Shown here piece by piece: positions 10,749 to 20,796 of a DNA stretch of 64,000 nt. Below the pieces are notes generated by a model. It was not told where the DNA came from, searched no databases, and saw nothing but the letters and a program-made list of their open reading frames with translations. The DNA is from Rhizobium terrae (GTDB lineage: Bacteria; Pseudomonadota; Alphaproteobacteria; Rhizobiales; Rhizobiaceae). The number at the start of each line of letters is the position of its first letter. Position 1 is the stretch's first letter. The stretch covers positions 62,001 to 126,000 of the forward strand of contig NZ_QJKM01000006.1 in NCBI RefSeq assembly GCF_003425685.1. Direction: 5' to 3'. The position numbers and the translations under genes are program-made.

Positions 10749-11813
10749 ATGCGAATGTTCAAATATCTCGCCACCGCAACGATGTTGATGGGCCTCGCCC
10801 TCGGTTCGACGGCATCCGCCGCCGACAAGGGCCTCGTCGGTGTCGCCATGCCGACCAAGTCCTCGGCCCGCTGGATCGCCGACGGCGACAACATGGTCAA
10901 GATTCTGAAGGAACGCGGTTATTCCGTCGACCTGCAGTATGCGGAAGACGACATTCCGAACCAGGTCTCGCAGATCGAGAACATGGTTACCAAGGGCGCC
11001 AAGGTTCTGGTGATTGCATCGATCGACGGCACGACGCTGTCCAACGTTCTGCAGCAGGCTGCCGATCAGAAGATCAAGGTCATCGCCTATGACCGGCTGA
11101 TCCGCGATACGCCGAATGTCGACTACTACGCCACGTTCGACAACTTCCAGGTCGGCGTGCAGCAGGCGACCTCGCTGGTGAAGGGCCTCAAGGCCGATAC
11201 CGAAAAGGGTCCGTTCAACATCGAACTGTTCGGCGGTTCGCCGGACGACAACAACGCGTTCTTCTTCTACAACGGCGCGATGAGCGTTCTCCAGCCGCTG
11301 ATCGACAAGGGCACGCTGAAGGTCGGTTCCGGCCAGGTCGGCATGGACAAGGTCGCCACCCTGCGTTGGGATCCGGCAACCGCCCAGGCCCGCATGGACG
11401 CGATCCTCTCTTCCACCTATTCCGACAAGAAGCTGAACGGCGTCCTGTCTCCTTACGACGGTCTGTCGATCGGTATCCTGTCGTCGGTCAAGGGCGTCGG
11501 CTATGGTTCGGGCGGCCAGGCCATGCCGATCGTCACCGGTCAGGACGCCGAAGTTCCGTCCGTCAAGTCGATCATTGCCGGCGAGCAGTATTCGACCATC
11601 TTCAAGGACACCCGCGACCTCGCCAAGGTCACCGTCGACATGGTCGACGCGGTGATGAGCGGCAAGGAGCCGACCGTCAACGACACCAAGACCTATGACA
11701 ACGGCAAGAAGGTCGTTCCGTCCTACCTGCTGAAGCCGGTCGTGGTTGACAAGTCGAACTGGAAGCAGATTCTGGTCGACGGCGGCTACTACAAGGAAGC
11801 CCAGCTCAAGTAA
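10749..11813 (+). CDS. chvE: Periplasmic multiple-sugar-binding protein ChvE
   Basis: 354 aa from the ATG at 10749, chosen because a near-perfect SD (AAAGGAGGAG, 10732-10741) precedes it; the in-frame ATG at 10719 has none. A Sec signal peptide ends near SAADKG. The mature protein follows Agrobacterium ChvE closely: [87 protein letters not shown] and [12 protein letters not shown]. It binds galactose, arabinose, glucose and similar sugars for GguAB. In Agrobacterium ChvE also signals to VirA and in chemotaxis; nothing here shows whether that role exists. A 114-bp gap upstream may hold its own promoter. Confidence 0.95.
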   Translation: MRMFKYLATATMLMGLALGSTASAADKGLVGVAMPTKSSARWIADGDNMVKILKERGYSVDLQYAEDDIPNQVSQIENMVTKGAKVLVIASIDGTTLSNVLQQAADQKIKVIAYDRLIRDTPNVDYYATFDNFQVGVQQATSLVKGLKADTEKGPFNIELFGGSPDDNNAFFFYNGAMSVLQPLIDKGTLKVGSGQVGMDKVATLRWDPATAQARMDAILSSTYSDKKLNGVLSPYDGLSIGILSSVKGVGYGSGGQAMPIVTGQDAEVPSVKSIIAGEQYSTIFKDTRDLAKVTVDMVDAVMSGKEPTVNDTKTYDNGKKVVPSYLLKPVVVDKSNWKQILVDGGYYKEAQLK

Positions 11814-11834
11814 GGTCGTCTAAATGGTTGGCGT

Positions 11835-11857
11835 GCGCGGCGGCAAAACCGCCGCGC
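11835..11857 (+). other. Stem-loop between chvE and gguA
   Basis: Perfect 9-bp inverted repeat GCGCGGCGG (11835-11843) and CCGCCGCGC (11849-11857) with loop CAAAA, starting 22 bp after the chvE stop. It is followed by only a short T-rich stretch (CGTTTAGTT), so partial termination or 3'-end protection of chvE mRNA is likelier than full termination. It separates the binding-protein gene from the membrane-complex genes. Confidence 0.65.
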
Positions 11858-11880
11858 CGTTTAGTTATCTGGGAGCTGTC

Positions 11881-13467
11881 ATGCTTGATCCCGCACCGAA
11901 TACCGTCCCCCATCCTGTCCCACCGGCCGGGAAGCCGCCGATCCTGGAAATGCGGGGCATCTCTAAAAGTTTCGGCGCCGTGAAGGCGCTTTCCGATGTC
12001 AGTTTCGCAGTGCAGGAAGGCGAGATCCACGCGCTTGTCGGCGAAAACGGTGCCGGCAAATCGACGCTGATGAAGGTCCTGTCCGGCGTCTATCCGCACG
12101 GGTCCTATGAGGGTTCGATCCTTTTCGGCGGCGAAGAGCGGCATTTCCGTGACATCAACGATTCCGAAAAGCTCGGCATCATCATCATCCATCAGGAGCT
12201 CGCGCTCATTCCGCTGATGTCGATCGCCGAAAACATTTTTCTCCACAATGCGCCGTCGAAATTCGGCATCATCGATCGCGATGAACGCCGCCGCCGCACC
12301 AAGGCCCTCCTCGAAAAGGTCGGCCTCAGCGAGCCGCCCGAAATGCTGATCACCAATATCGGCGTTGGCAAGCAGCAGATGGTGGAGATCGCCAAGGCGC
12401 TGTCGAAGGACGTGCGCCTCTTGATCCTCGACGAGCCCACCGCGTCGCTGAATGAGACGGACAGCGCGGCCCTGCTGGAGCTTCTCAAGGAATTCCGGCG
12501 CCGCGGCATCACCTCGATCATGATCAGCCACAAGCTGAACGAGATTACCGAGATTGCCGACCGCATCACCGTCCTGCGCGACGGGCGCACCGTCGGCACC
12601 ATGGATTGCCATGCCGGCCCGGTCGACGAGGACGAAATCGTCCGCCGCATGGTCGATCGCGATCTCGACAGCCGTTATCCGAAGAGGGATCCGAAGATCG
12701 GCGACGTGGTCTTCGAAGTCGAGAACTGGTCCGCCTATCACCCGCTCCATTCGGATCGACAGGTCGTCAAGAACGTCTCCATGAAGGTAAGGGCAGGCGA
12801 GATCGTCGGCATTTCCGGCCTGATGGGTGCGGGACGCACCGAATTCGCCATGAGCCTGTTCGGCCGCTCCTGGGGGCGCCATATCACCGGCACCGCCAAG
12901 CTGCACGGCAGGGAGCTCGACCTTTCGGACGTCCACAAGGCCATCAAGGCCGGCCTCGCCTATGTGACGGAAGACCGCAAGCAGCTCGGCCTCGTGCTCG
13001 CCGAGGACATTCGCAAGAACATCTCGCTTGCCCATCTCGGCGGCGTTTCCTCGCGCGGCGTCATCGACGATATCGCCGAGATGAAGGTGGCGCAGGAATT
13101 CCGTGGCCGCATGCGCATACGCAGCCACAATGTCTATCAGGAAACCGGCAAGCTCTCGGGCGGCAACCAGCAGAAGGTGGTGCTGTCCAAATGGCTGTTC
13201 ACCGGCCCCGAAGTGTTGATCCTCGACGAACCGACCCGCGGTATCGACGTCGGGGCGAAGTACGAAATCTATACGATCATCAATGAACTTGCGGATGCCG
13301 GAAAGGCCGTGATCGTCATCTCCTCGGAAATGCCGGAACTGATCGGCATCTGCGACCGGATCATGGTGATGCATGAGGGCGAATTCGTCGGCGAGGTTGC
13401 CGGCGAACAGGCAACGCAGGAAAATATCATGCGCGCCATCATGCGCCGCAAAGTGAGGGAACAATGA
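11881..13467 (+). CDS. gguA: Multiple-sugar ABC importer tandem ATPase GguA
   Basis: 528 aa from the ATG at 11881, preceded by GGGAG at 11871. The upstream in-frame ATG at 11824 would run through the intergenic hairpin and is rejected. It has two ABC domains: Walker [10 protein letters not shown], Walker [14 protein letters not shown], then a second domain with [25 protein letters not shown] and [18 protein letters not shown]. This is MglA/XylG/GguA architecture. The last 4 bp overlap gguB. It powers sugar import from ChvE. Confidence 0.95.
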   Translation: MLDPAPNTVPHPVPPAGKPPILEMRGISKSFGAVKALSDVSFAVQEGEIHALVGENGAGKSTLMKVLSGVYPHGSYEGSILFGGEERHFRDINDSEKLGIIIIHQELALIPLMSIAENIFLHNAPSKFGIIDRDERRRRTKALLEKVGLSEPPEMLITNIGVGKQQMVEIAKALSKDVRLLILDEPTASLNETDSAALLELLKEFRRRGITSIMISHKLNEITEIADRITVLRDGRTVGTMDCHAGPVDEDEIVRRMVDRDLDSRYPKRDPKIGDVVFEVENWSAYHPLHSDRQVVKNVSMKVRAGEIVGISGLMGAGRTEFAMSLFGRSWGRHITGTAKLHGRELDLSDVHKAIKAGLAYVTEDRKQLGLVLAEDIRKNISLAHLGGVSSRGVIDDIAEMKVAQEFRGRMRIRSHNVYQETGKLSGGNQQKVVLSKWLFTGPEVLILDEPTRGIDVGAKYEIYTIINELADAGKAVIVISSEMPELIGICDRIMVMHEGEFVGEVAGEQATQENIMRAIMRRKVREQ

Positions 13468-14660
13468 GCAACCCGTCGAATACCACGGCTGCTCCGCAGC
13501 AGCAGCGCGGAACCGGCTTCTGGAAGGAGAACCTTCGCGAATACGGTATGTTGATATCGCTGCTCGCGATCGTGCTGATCTTCGCCTATCTCACCAACGG
13601 CGTCATCCTGAGGCCGCTGAACCTCACCAACATCATCCTGCAGAACAGCTATGTCGTCATCATGGCGCTCGGCATGCTGATGATCATCGTCACCGGCCAT
13701 ATCGACCTGTCGGTCGGTTCCGTTGCCGGCTTCATCGGCGGCTTCGGGGCGGTGCTGATGGTGCCGTATCACATCAATTTCGCCGTGGCGGGCATGATCT
13801 GCCTCATCCTCGGCGGAATCATCGGGGCGGCGCAGGGCTATTTCATCGCCTATCTGAAGATCCCGTCCTTCATCGTCACGCTGGCGGGCATGCTCGTCTT
13901 CCGCGGGCTGATGATCACGGTTCTCGGCAGCCAGGCGATCGGCCCGTTCGATGCGAGCTTCCAGAAACTGTCTTCCGGCTTCATTCCGGAACTCATTTCC
14001 TCGGAAGGCAGCTTCTACGTCACATCCTTCATCATCGGCATCCTGCTGGCGGTCTTCCTCGTCTGGCAGAGCTTCCAGACCCGCGTCCGGCATTTGTCGC
14101 ACGGTGTCGAAACCGAGCCTTTCGCTCTCTTCATCGGCAAGAACGTCGTCGTCTTCGGCATCATCGCCTATATTGCTTATCTGATCTCGTCCTATCGCGG
14201 CATGCCGAACGTGCTGATCATCATGGGCGTGCTGATCGCGGCTTACGCATTCTTCACCAACCGCACGGTGATCGGCCGCCAGATCTACGCGGTGGGCGGC
14301 AATGCCAAGGCGGCCGAACTCTCCGGCATCAAGACCCAGCGGCTGGTGTTCTGGACCTTCGTCAACATGGGCGTGCTCGCAGCGCTTGCCGGCCTCGTGG
14401 TCGCCGCGCGTCTGAACAGTGCGACGCCGAAGGCCGGTACGGGTTTCGAACTCGACGTCATCGCAGCCTGCTTCATCGGTGGCGCGTCCGCTTACGGCGG
14501 CGTCGGCAAGGTGACAGGTGCGGTCATCGGCGCGTTCCTGATGGGCGTGATGAACAACGGCATGTCCATCCTCGGCATCGGCATCGACCTGCAACAGGTC
14601 ATCAAGGGTCTCGTTCTGCTCGGCGCGGTCTGCGTCGATGTCTACAACCAACGGCGCTGA
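13464..14660 (+). CDS. gguB: Multiple-sugar ABC importer permease GguB
   Basis: 398 aa, a long XylH/GguB-type permease with about ten or more transmembrane segments. It shows [63 protein letters not shown] and [24 protein letters not shown]. The extended central part (residues about 190-255) distinguishes XylH/GguB from the shorter RbsC type. It is presumed to form the pore as a homodimer, since no second permease follows. It is coupled to gguA by an ATGA overlap. Confidence 0.94.
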   Translation: MSNPSNTTAAPQQQRGTGFWKENLREYGMLISLLAIVLIFAYLTNGVILRPLNLTNIILQNSYVVIMALGMLMIIVTGHIDLSVGSVAGFIGGFGAVLMVPYHINFAVAGMICLILGGIIGAAQGYFIAYLKIPSFIVTLAGMLVFRGLMITVLGSQAIGPFDASFQKLSSGFIPELISSEGSFYVTSFIIGILLAVFLVWQSFQTRVRHLSHGVETEPFALFIGKNVVVFGIIAYIAYLISSYRGMPNVLIIMGVLIAAYAFFTNRTVIGRQIYAVGGNAKAAELSGIKTQRLVFWTFVNMGVLAALAGLVVAARLNSATPKAGTGFELDVIAACFIGGASAYGGVGKVTGAVIGAFLMGVMNNGMSILGIGIDLQQVIKGLVLLGAVCVDVYNQRR

Positions 14661-14672
14661 GGTGCTGCAAAG

Positions 14673-14701
14673 GAGGGGCTGCACAAAAACGTCAGCCCTT
14701 C
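14673..14701 (+). terminator. Weak terminator-like hairpin after gguB; rest of the gap unassigned
   Basis: Arms GAGGGGCTG (14673-14681) and CAGCCCTTC (14693-14701) can form a 9-bp RNA stem with one G-U pair, 12 bp after the gguB stop. A U-tract is missing (CTCTTCG follows), so termination would be inefficient or Rho-dependent. The remaining 160 bp to the convergent exporter gene shows nothing I can assign. Confidence 0.35.
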
Positions 14702-14864
14702 TCTTCGCCGTGATCCCCGGCCTTGTTCGCCAGGGATCTGCAGCGGATGATCCTAAACAGCGACGCAGATCCTCCGCCAGAAGGCCGAGGATTACGAAGG
14801 AACCGTCGGCGTTCCTTTGGGCGGCTCGTATCGCGGGAGCGGCGAACCCCGGAACCTTACGAAC

Positions 14865-16763
14865 TCACGTCGCGGAGTCGGTGACCGCTTCCTCGATCAC
14901 ATCCTCCGGGATGTCGTCGAAGGATGAGTAGTTGAGATTGTAGAGCTTGGAATAGAGCTTGCCGTTCTTCATCAACTCGCGGTGGTTGCCGCTTTCGATG
15001 AGCTCGCCGTTCTGCAGCACGATGATCCGGTCGGCCTCGCGGATGGTGGCGAGCCGGTGGGCGATGACGAGACCGGTGCGGCCTTCGAGCAGTTTCACCA
15101 GCGCCTTCTGGATCAGCATTTCCGTATAGCTGTCGATATTGGCGGTCGCCTCGTCGAGCACGAGGATCTTGGCATCGGCCACCAGCGCACGGGCGAAGCT
15201 GATCAACTGCCGCTGGCCAAGCGAAAGATTGCCGCCGCGCTGGCCGAGCTGGGCATCGTAGCCGCCCGGCATGCGCATGATGAAGTCATGGGCGCCGACG
15301 GCTTTCGCCGCTTCTATCACATGTTCACGGCTTGCATCCGTCTTGTGGTAGCGGATGTTCTCGAAGACCGTGCCGGTGAAGAGGAAAGGTTCCTGCAGCA
15401 CCATGGCGATCTGCCGGCCGAGCGACTCCTGGGTGAGGTCGCGCACGTCGTGGCCGCCGACCAGAACCTGGCCGCCTTGGACCTCGTAGAAGCGATGAAT
15501 GAGCGACATGCAGCTCGACTTGCCGGAGCCCGTCGGGCCGACCAGCGCGACCGTTTCGCCGGGGTTCACCTTGAAGCTCACATGTTTCAGTACCGGGTGC
15601 CTGGGATTGTAGCCGAAGACGACATCCCTGAACTCCACCGATCCGTCCATTTCGGGCGAAAGCACCTTGGCGTTCGGCGCGTCCTTGATATCGACGGGCA
15701 CGTCCAGCACTTCCGTCAGCCGCTGGCCGGAGGCCATGGCGCGCTGCATGACCGAATATTGCAGGGTCAGCGAGCGGATCGGATCGAAGAAGCGCTGGAT
15801 GTAGAAGAGAAAGGCGACCATGACGCCGACGTCGAGCGCCTGGTTGAGGACGCGCGAACCGCCGACGACGATAACGAGGGCCATGGCGAGGCCGGTCAGC
15901 GAGTCGACGATCGGCACCATGACCTGAGCGTATTTCGCGGCTGTCAGATGGGTTTTCAGGTTGGCGCGGGCCTTGTCGTCGTAGAGCATGAAGTTGACGC
16001 CCTGCCGGTCCATGCTCTGGACGGCGCGCACGCCATGGATCGCTTCGGCCAGTGCGCCGTTCGCCACCGAATTCGTTTCGTGCGCCGCCATGAAGGATTT
16101 TCGCGCCCGCGGCAGCCAGAAGAGGCGGACGATGAACAGGACGGGGAGGGCCGAAAGCGTCAGCAGGCCGAGCTTGAAATCGAGCGTCAGCATCACGACG
16201 ATGATGCCGAAGAGAAGCGCGATATCGCCGACCGACAAAACCGAGGTCTCGAGGAATTCCTGCATCGAATTGACGTCGCCCTGCAGGCGCGACATCAGCC
16301 GGCCGACTTCCGTCTTGTCCATCCAGGACAGCGAGACGCGCTGCAGGTGGGTGAACATCGCCTTGCGGATATCGAAGAGCACGTCTTCGGCGACGCCGCC
16401 GACCAGCATTTCCTGAGCGTAGCTGGCAACGAAATTGATCAGGATCGCCGCCAGGAAGGCGCCGATCGTCCAGGTCAGCACCACATGATCGGCGCCGCCC
16501 GGCTGCATGCCGTGGTCGATCGCATAACGGATGATCAGCGGGATCAGCAACTGCATCCCCGTGAAGGTCAGCACGGCGGCGACCGCCCAGTAGATCTTCA
16601 CCTTATAGGGCCGCACGAAGGCCCAGATGCGCTTGATGATGTTGCCATCGAACACCTTGCCGAAGATTTCCTCTTCGATGCGGTGGGAGCCGACTACTGC
16701 GCGGGGTGGGCGCCTGCCGTCGTCGCGAACGTCGGCGCGTTCGGTTTCCAGTTCTTCGGCCAT
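14865..16763 (-). CDS. Heterodimeric ABC exporter half-transporter with the altered signature motif
   Basis: 632 aa with an N-terminal six-helix exporter domain (about residues 45-330) and a C-terminal ATPase. Walker A is GPTGSGKSS, Walker B VLVLDEATANID with the catalytic Glu, and the H-loop is IAHRLATI. The signature is LSLGQRQL instead of LSGGQ. Its partner encoded upstream has the complementary defect, so the two should form a heterodimer with one active and one degenerate ATP site. The family is MsbA/LmrCD-like; cargo is unknown (lipid, drug or polysaccharide). It starts 11 bp after the partner's stop. Acidic residues are clustered at the C-terminus (FDDIPEDVIEEA). Confidence 0.9.
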   Translation of the reverse strand: MAEELETERADVRDDGRRPPRAVVGSHRIEEEIFGKVFDGNIIKRIWAFVRPYKVKIYWAVAAVLTFTGMQLLIPLIIRYAIDHGMQPGGADHVVLTWTIGAFLAAILINFVASYAQEMLVGGVAEDVLFDIRKAMFTHLQRVSLSWMDKTEVGRLMSRLQGDVNSMQEFLETSVLSVGDIALLFGIIVVMLTLDFKLGLLTLSALPVLFIVRLFWLPRARKSFMAAHETNSVANGALAEAIHGVRAVQSMDRQGVNFMLYDDKARANLKTHLTAAKYAQVMVPIVDSLTGLAMALVIVVGGSRVLNQALDVGVMVAFLFYIQRFFDPIRSLTLQYSVMQRAMASGQRLTEVLDVPVDIKDAPNAKVLSPEMDGSVEFRDVVFGYNPRHPVLKHVSFKVNPGETVALVGPTGSGKSSCMSLIHRFYEVQGGQVLVGGHDVRDLTQESLGRQIAMVLQEPFLFTGTVFENIRYHKTDASREHVIEAAKAVGAHDFIMRMPGGYDAQLGQRGGNLSLGQRQLISFARALVADAKILVLDEATANIDSYTEMLIQKALVKLLEGRTGLVIAHRLATIREADRIIVLQNGELIESGNHRELMKNGKLYSKLYNLNYSSFDDIPEDVIEEAVTDSAT

Positions 16764-16774
16764 GAATTCCTCCC

Positions 16775-18628
16775 TCAGGCGCTTAGGGCGTCGTCGCCGG
16801 GACGCACCTGCAGATCGTAAAGCGCCTTGTAGCGGCCGCCCAGGGCAAGCAGTTCCTCATGCGTGCCGCTTTCGACGATCCGGCCGTTTTCCAGGAACAG
16901 GATGCGGTCCGCGTGCATCAGCGAACTCAGCCGGTGGGCGACGATGATCGTCACCCGGTCGGCGGCATATTTGCGCATGGCGCTGCGGATGCGCTGTTCC
17001 GTGCCGGCGTCGATCGCCGCAGTCGAATCGTCGAACACCATCACGGCCGGGCGCAGCATCAGGGCGCGGGCGATCGACAGGCGTTGGCGCTGACCGCCCG
17101 AAAGCGAGACGCCGCGCTCGCCAACTACCGTCCCGTAACCGGTCGGCAGGCCGAGGACGTAATTGTGGAGCTGGGCGCTTTCGCTGGCGCGCTCGATGCG
17201 GGTTTCCTTGGCCCAGGGATCACCGTAGGCGATGTTGTTCTCGATCGTGGTGGTGAACAGGAAGCTGTCCTGCTGCACGACCGCGACCGAGCGGCGCAAG
17301 GATTGCAGCGTCGCGTGGCGGATGTCCTGGCCGTCGATGGTGATCTTTCCGCCCGTGACATCGTAGAAACGCGGGATGAGGTGGGCCAGCGTGGACTTGC
17401 CGCTGCCGGGCGGGCCGACGATGCCGATCGTTTCGCCGCGCCTTGCCTCGAAGGAAACATCGGTCAGCACCTGGTGCTTTTCGGCGCTCGGATAGGCGAA
17501 GCCGACATTCTCGAACCGCAGCGTGCCTTCGGTGACCTTCAGTTCCTTGGCATCCTTCTCGTCCTTGATGGCGATGTCGAGGTCGAGAAGCTCGAAAAGA
17601 CGGGCGCCGCAGGTAGACGCACGCGCAAAGGCGTTCACCATCAGGCCGAGCTGGCGCACCGGCATCTGCAGGATGGTCATGAAGGTGAGGAACGAAGTCA
17701 GGGTGCCGACCGTCATCTCGCCGGCCATCACCTTGGTGCCCCCCATCCACAGCACGAGGCCCATGGCGACGAAGAAGGAAAAGGTCATGGCGCTGGTATT
17801 GGCAACCCTGATTCCGACGCGCTGATGCGCCAGCGAGACGGCGCTTTTCGAGGCCGTCTCGAACTTGTCCAGCTCGTGGTCCTGGGAAGCGAAGGCGCGC
17901 ACGACGCGGATGCCGCCGAGATTTTCCTCCATGACGCGGGTCAGCACCTGGAGACGTTCCTGAAGGTCGAGCCAGGTGGCGCGCAGCCGCAGTTGGGTGG
18001 TGGACGACCGCCAGCCGACGAAGGGAACGAAGCTCAGTGCCAGAAGGCCGAGCAGCATGTCCGTCGAGAGGAGCAGATAGGCGCCGAGGCCGATCAGCGT
18101 CGTGAGCAGCACCATGCGCACCAGCGCGGTCGAAAAATACATGCGCACGCCTTCTAGATCGAGCAGGCCGACGGTGATCAGGTCGCCCGAATGCATGCTG
18201 TCGTGAAAGCTGAAGGAAAGCCGCTGGATCTTCTCGTAACAGGCAAGCCGGAGGCGATAGCCCATATGGTGGCCGACCGCTTCGCTGTAGTAGTTCTGCA
18301 CGAGCGTGAAGATGCCGCGCAGCACGCTTGCGCCGAGCAGCAGCAGCGCCGTCGTCAGAAGCGCGTCCTGAGCCGCCTGGCCGGCGTCGCCGCCGGTCAG
18401 CACCACCTGGGTATCGTCGACCGCCCGGCCAAGCAGCTGGGGGATCACCAGCTGGAAGGCGGACGCGATAAGCGTCGCGCCGATCGCAAAACTCGATTGC
18501 CAGGGGTGACGGAAGGCCATGACGGTGATGCGGGTGAGGATCGATAAGCCCTTGCCCCAACCTGCCGCATTCACCAGCGCCAACGAAGCCGACGGCTTCG
18601 CGACGCGAACTGTTGCATCGCTGCTCAC
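16775..18628 (-). CDS. Heterodimeric ABC exporter half-transporter with degenerate Walker B
   Basis: About 617 aa from a GTG at 18628, preceded by TTTGGAATAAAACC. The frame remains open to 18730, but a perfect operator-like palindrome at 18656-18673 falls in that part, which favours the downstream start. The exporter domain (about residues 30-310) is followed by an ATPase with Walker A GPPGSGKST, canonical LSGGQRQRLS, and Walker B VMVFDDSTAAID where Asp replaces the catalytic Glu. The H-loop is VAHRLSSL. In such pairs the degenerate site combines this Walker B with the altered signature of the partner at 14865-16763. It is the promoter-proximal gene of the pair. Confidence 0.88.
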   Translation of the reverse strand: MSSDATVRVAKPSASLALVNAAGWGKGLSILTRITVMAFRHPWQSSFAIGATLIASAFQLVIPQLLGRAVDDTQVVLTGGDAGQAAQDALLTTALLLLGASVLRGIFTLVQNYYSEAVGHHMGYRLRLACYEKIQRLSFSFHDSMHSGDLITVGLLDLEGVRMYFSTALVRMVLLTTLIGLGAYLLLSTDMLLGLLALSFVPFVGWRSSTTQLRLRATWLDLQERLQVLTRVMEENLGGIRVVRAFASQDHELDKFETASKSAVSLAHQRVGIRVANTSAMTFSFFVAMGLVLWMGGTKVMAGEMTVGTLTSFLTFMTILQMPVRQLGLMVNAFARASTCGARLFELLDLDIAIKDEKDAKELKVTEGTLRFENVGFAYPSAEKHQVLTDVSFEARRGETIGIVGPPGSGKSTLAHLIPRFYDVTGGKITIDGQDIRHATLQSLRRSVAVVQQDSFLFTTTIENNIAYGDPWAKETRIERASESAQLHNYVLGLPTGYGTVVGERGVSLSGGQRQRLSIARALMLRPAVMVFDDSTAAIDAGTEQRIRSAMRKYAADRVTIIVAHRLSSLMHADRILFLENGRIVESGTHEELLALGGRYKALYDLQVRPGDDALSA

Positions 18629-18655
18629 GGTTTTATTCCAAAATGAATCAATGGG

Positions 18656-18673
18656 CCGGATAAAAATATCCGG
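18656..18673. promoter_or_regulatory. Perfect palindrome upstream of the ABC exporter
   Basis: CCGGATA-AAAA-TATCCGG has 7-bp perfect arms and a 4-bp spacer, 28 bp before the proposed exporter start. The central AT-rich core could also act as a -10 region. It is a candidate operator; no regulator gene is adjacent. The rest of the divergent gap (18674-18956) shows no further convincing signal. Confidence 0.4.
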
Positions 18674-18956
18674 AAAGACGGCCATTCTGAGATGAAGATT
18701 CGACCGTAAGCTAGACTGCACGATGAGCATGATCAGTCAACAGATTTGACCGGAAAACCTGCCGATCCGTGCCTATTTTCTGGACGGTGTGGCGATGAAA
18801 TTTCCACGGTGGAGGCATTTTGGGCATTTCCGTGCTTGAGGAATTTTCCCGGCCGGGCGAAAAGGCTGTGCCGGCAAGCGCCTTTCCACTTGCGTCGGCG
18901 GGTTTTCCGATCGCGACATGCGGTCGGGTGTTTTTGCTCGTGCCGGAGTTGGGATA

Positions 18957-20783
18957 GTGGCAGCCAGCCAACCGGAAATCGCTGCGCCGGTTTTCCGCCC
19001 CCGCTTGGTTTCCGCGGTGTTGATGGCTGTCGAGGCCATGCTGGGCGCCGCCGTCGCGGTGCTGCTCGCCGCGCTTCTGGCGGTGGTGCTCCTCAACGTC
19101 TGCCTGCGCTATGTCTTCAATACCGGCTTCATCGGTGGCGAGGAACTCGGCATCTGGCTGCATGTGGCGCTGATCTCGGCCGGCGCGCCGCTCAGTTTCA
19201 ACGGCGCGCTTGCGATGCGGCTCGACGCTTTTACGCGCATGCTGCCCCTGCGTCTTCTGCCCGCGGCGGAGGTTCTTGCCGATGTCATCACGGTTCTCGC
19301 CGGCCTCATTCTCACCTTCGGCGGAGCCGATATCATCCGCATGCTCGGCGGGACGTCGCCGACGCTCGGGCTGCCGGAATGGGTCCGCTTCGGTTTCCTG
19401 GGAGCCGGCGGCATCTTCATCCTTTTCGTTCTGGTGCTCCGGCGGACTGCCGACGGCAAGGCGTTCGCGGTCCTGACCTCCCTCGTTCTCGGCGTCGTGC
19501 TTTATGCTGGCGTGTCGGAACTGGAGGTCGATGCGAACCTGCCGCCGAGCCTGTTCCTCGGGTTGACGGCCATGATCGGCCTGCTCCTGGCGGCTCCGCT
19601 CGCGCATGCCTTCCTCGCCGCCGCTTTCGTGGCGGTCGGTTTCGGCAGCAGCCTTCCGGAGCCTGCGATCGTCTCGACGACCGTAACCGGCATGTCGAAA
19701 TTCCTGCTGCTCGCCATTCCTTTTTTCCTGTTGGTGGGCGTGCTGCTCACTGCATCCGGCGTGGCCAACCAACTGGTGCGTTTCGCCGCCTCGATGGTCG
19801 GGCATCGCCGGGCGGGGCTGGCGCAGACGACGCTGCTCACCAGCGTGCTCTTTTCCGGCGCCTCCGGTTCTTCCGTCGCAAACGCCGCCTTCGGCGCCTC
19901 GACCTTCCAGCCGGAACTGGTGAAGCACGGTTATCCGCTGGCCCAGGCGGGCGCGATCATCGCGGCAACTTCGGTGCTCGACAATGTCATTCCGCCGTCG
20001 ATCGCCTTCCTGATACTGGCGGCGGCGACCAATCTGTCGGTCGGCTCGCTGCTGGTCGGCGGTTTTTTCGCGGGCGGGCTGATGGCGGCCTGCCTCGCCG
20101 TCGCCATCCATCTGACGGTGCGCGAACAGGTGGCGCGGCCGAAAACCACCGGTGCTGAACGCCGGCGGGCAGCGATCGCCGCCATTCCCGCTTTCGGGCT
20201 CGGGATCATCGTCGTCGTCGGCATCAGGCTGGGCATCGTTACGACGACGGAGGCGGCGGCACTCGCTGCGTTCTATTCGTTTGTCCTCGCTTTCCACGCC
20301 CGGCTTGGCTGGCGTGCCGTTGGCGAAGCCTTTCGCCAGGCGGCGACAGAGGCCGCGGCGATCGGCCTGCTGATCGGGACGGCCGCGCCTTTTGCCTTTC
20401 TGCTGGCGGTGGACGATGTCGCAGGCCTCGTTTCGGATTTCGTGACGATGCTGGGCGGCAGCGCGCTTTCTGTCATCATCCTTGCCAATATCGTTCTGCT
20501 GCTCGTCGGCCTGGTGCTGGATATCGGCGCGGCTATCCTGCTCTTCGGGCCGATCCTGCTGCCGGCAGCGATCGCCGCCGGCGTCGATCCGATCCATTTC
20601 GGCGTCATCCTCGTCGTCAACCTGATGATCCACGGCTTGACGCCACCGCTCGGCATGCTGATCTTCGTGGTCAGCGGCGTCACGCGCATCCCGGCCTCGG
20701 CCTTGTTTCGAGCCGTCGTGCCCTATCTTCTCGCTCTCCTCGCGTCCCTGGCGATCCTCTGCGCCTGGGCCGTCATTTTCTGA
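18957..20783 (+). CDS. TRAP transporter fused small and large membrane subunits (DctQ-DctM)
   Basis: 608 aa from a GTG at 18957 with GGAG about 9 nt upstream; an in-frame ATG at 18918 is less well placed. The N-terminal part (about residues 25-180) is a four-helix DctQ domain (CLRYVFNTGFIGGEELGIWLHVALI). It is joined by a further helix to a DctM domain with FLLLAIPFFLLVGVLLTASG, GASGSSVANAAFGA, DNVIPPSIAFLIL and HGLTPPLGMLIFV. Such QM fusions are common. It is the membrane engine of a Na+/H+-driven importer whose binding protein is the next gene. The substrate is probably an organic acid but cannot be told from sequence. Confidence 0.9.
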   Translation: MAASQPEIAAPVFRPRLVSAVLMAVEAMLGAAVAVLLAALLAVVLLNVCLRYVFNTGFIGGEELGIWLHVALISAGAPLSFNGALAMRLDAFTRMLPLRLLPAAEVLADVITVLAGLILTFGGADIIRMLGGTSPTLGLPEWVRFGFLGAGGIFILFVLVLRRTADGKAFAVLTSLVLGVVLYAGVSELEVDANLPPSLFLGLTAMIGLLLAAPLAHAFLAAAFVAVGFGSSLPEPAIVSTTVTGMSKFLLLAIPFFLLVGVLLTASGVANQLVRFAASMVGHRRAGLAQTTLLTSVLFSGASGSSVANAAFGASTFQPELVKHGYPLAQAGAIIAATSVLDNVIPPSIAFLILAAATNLSVGSLLVGGFFAGGLMAACLAVAIHLTVREQVARPKTTGAERRRAAIAAIPAFGLGIIVVVGIRLGIVTTTEAAALAAFYSFVLAFHARLGWRAVGEAFRQAATEAAAIGLLIGTAAPFAFLLAVDDVAGLVSDFVTMLGGSALSVIILANIVLLLVGLVLDIGAAILLFGPILLPAAIAAGVDPIHFGVILVVNLMIHGLTPPLGMLIFVVSGVTRIPASALFRAVVPYLLALLASLAILCAWAVIF

Positions 20784-20796
20784 TCAGGATTTCTCC

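Noticed and set aside
11806..13464. 552-codon open frame on the minus strand
   Set aside because: It is the exact antisense shadow of gguA, with no motif and no ribosome-binding site.
10749..14660. Evidence of a Ti/virulence region because of chvE
   Set aside because: chvE-gguAB occurs widely in Rhizobiaceae. No vir box, vir gene or T-DNA border was seen in the window.
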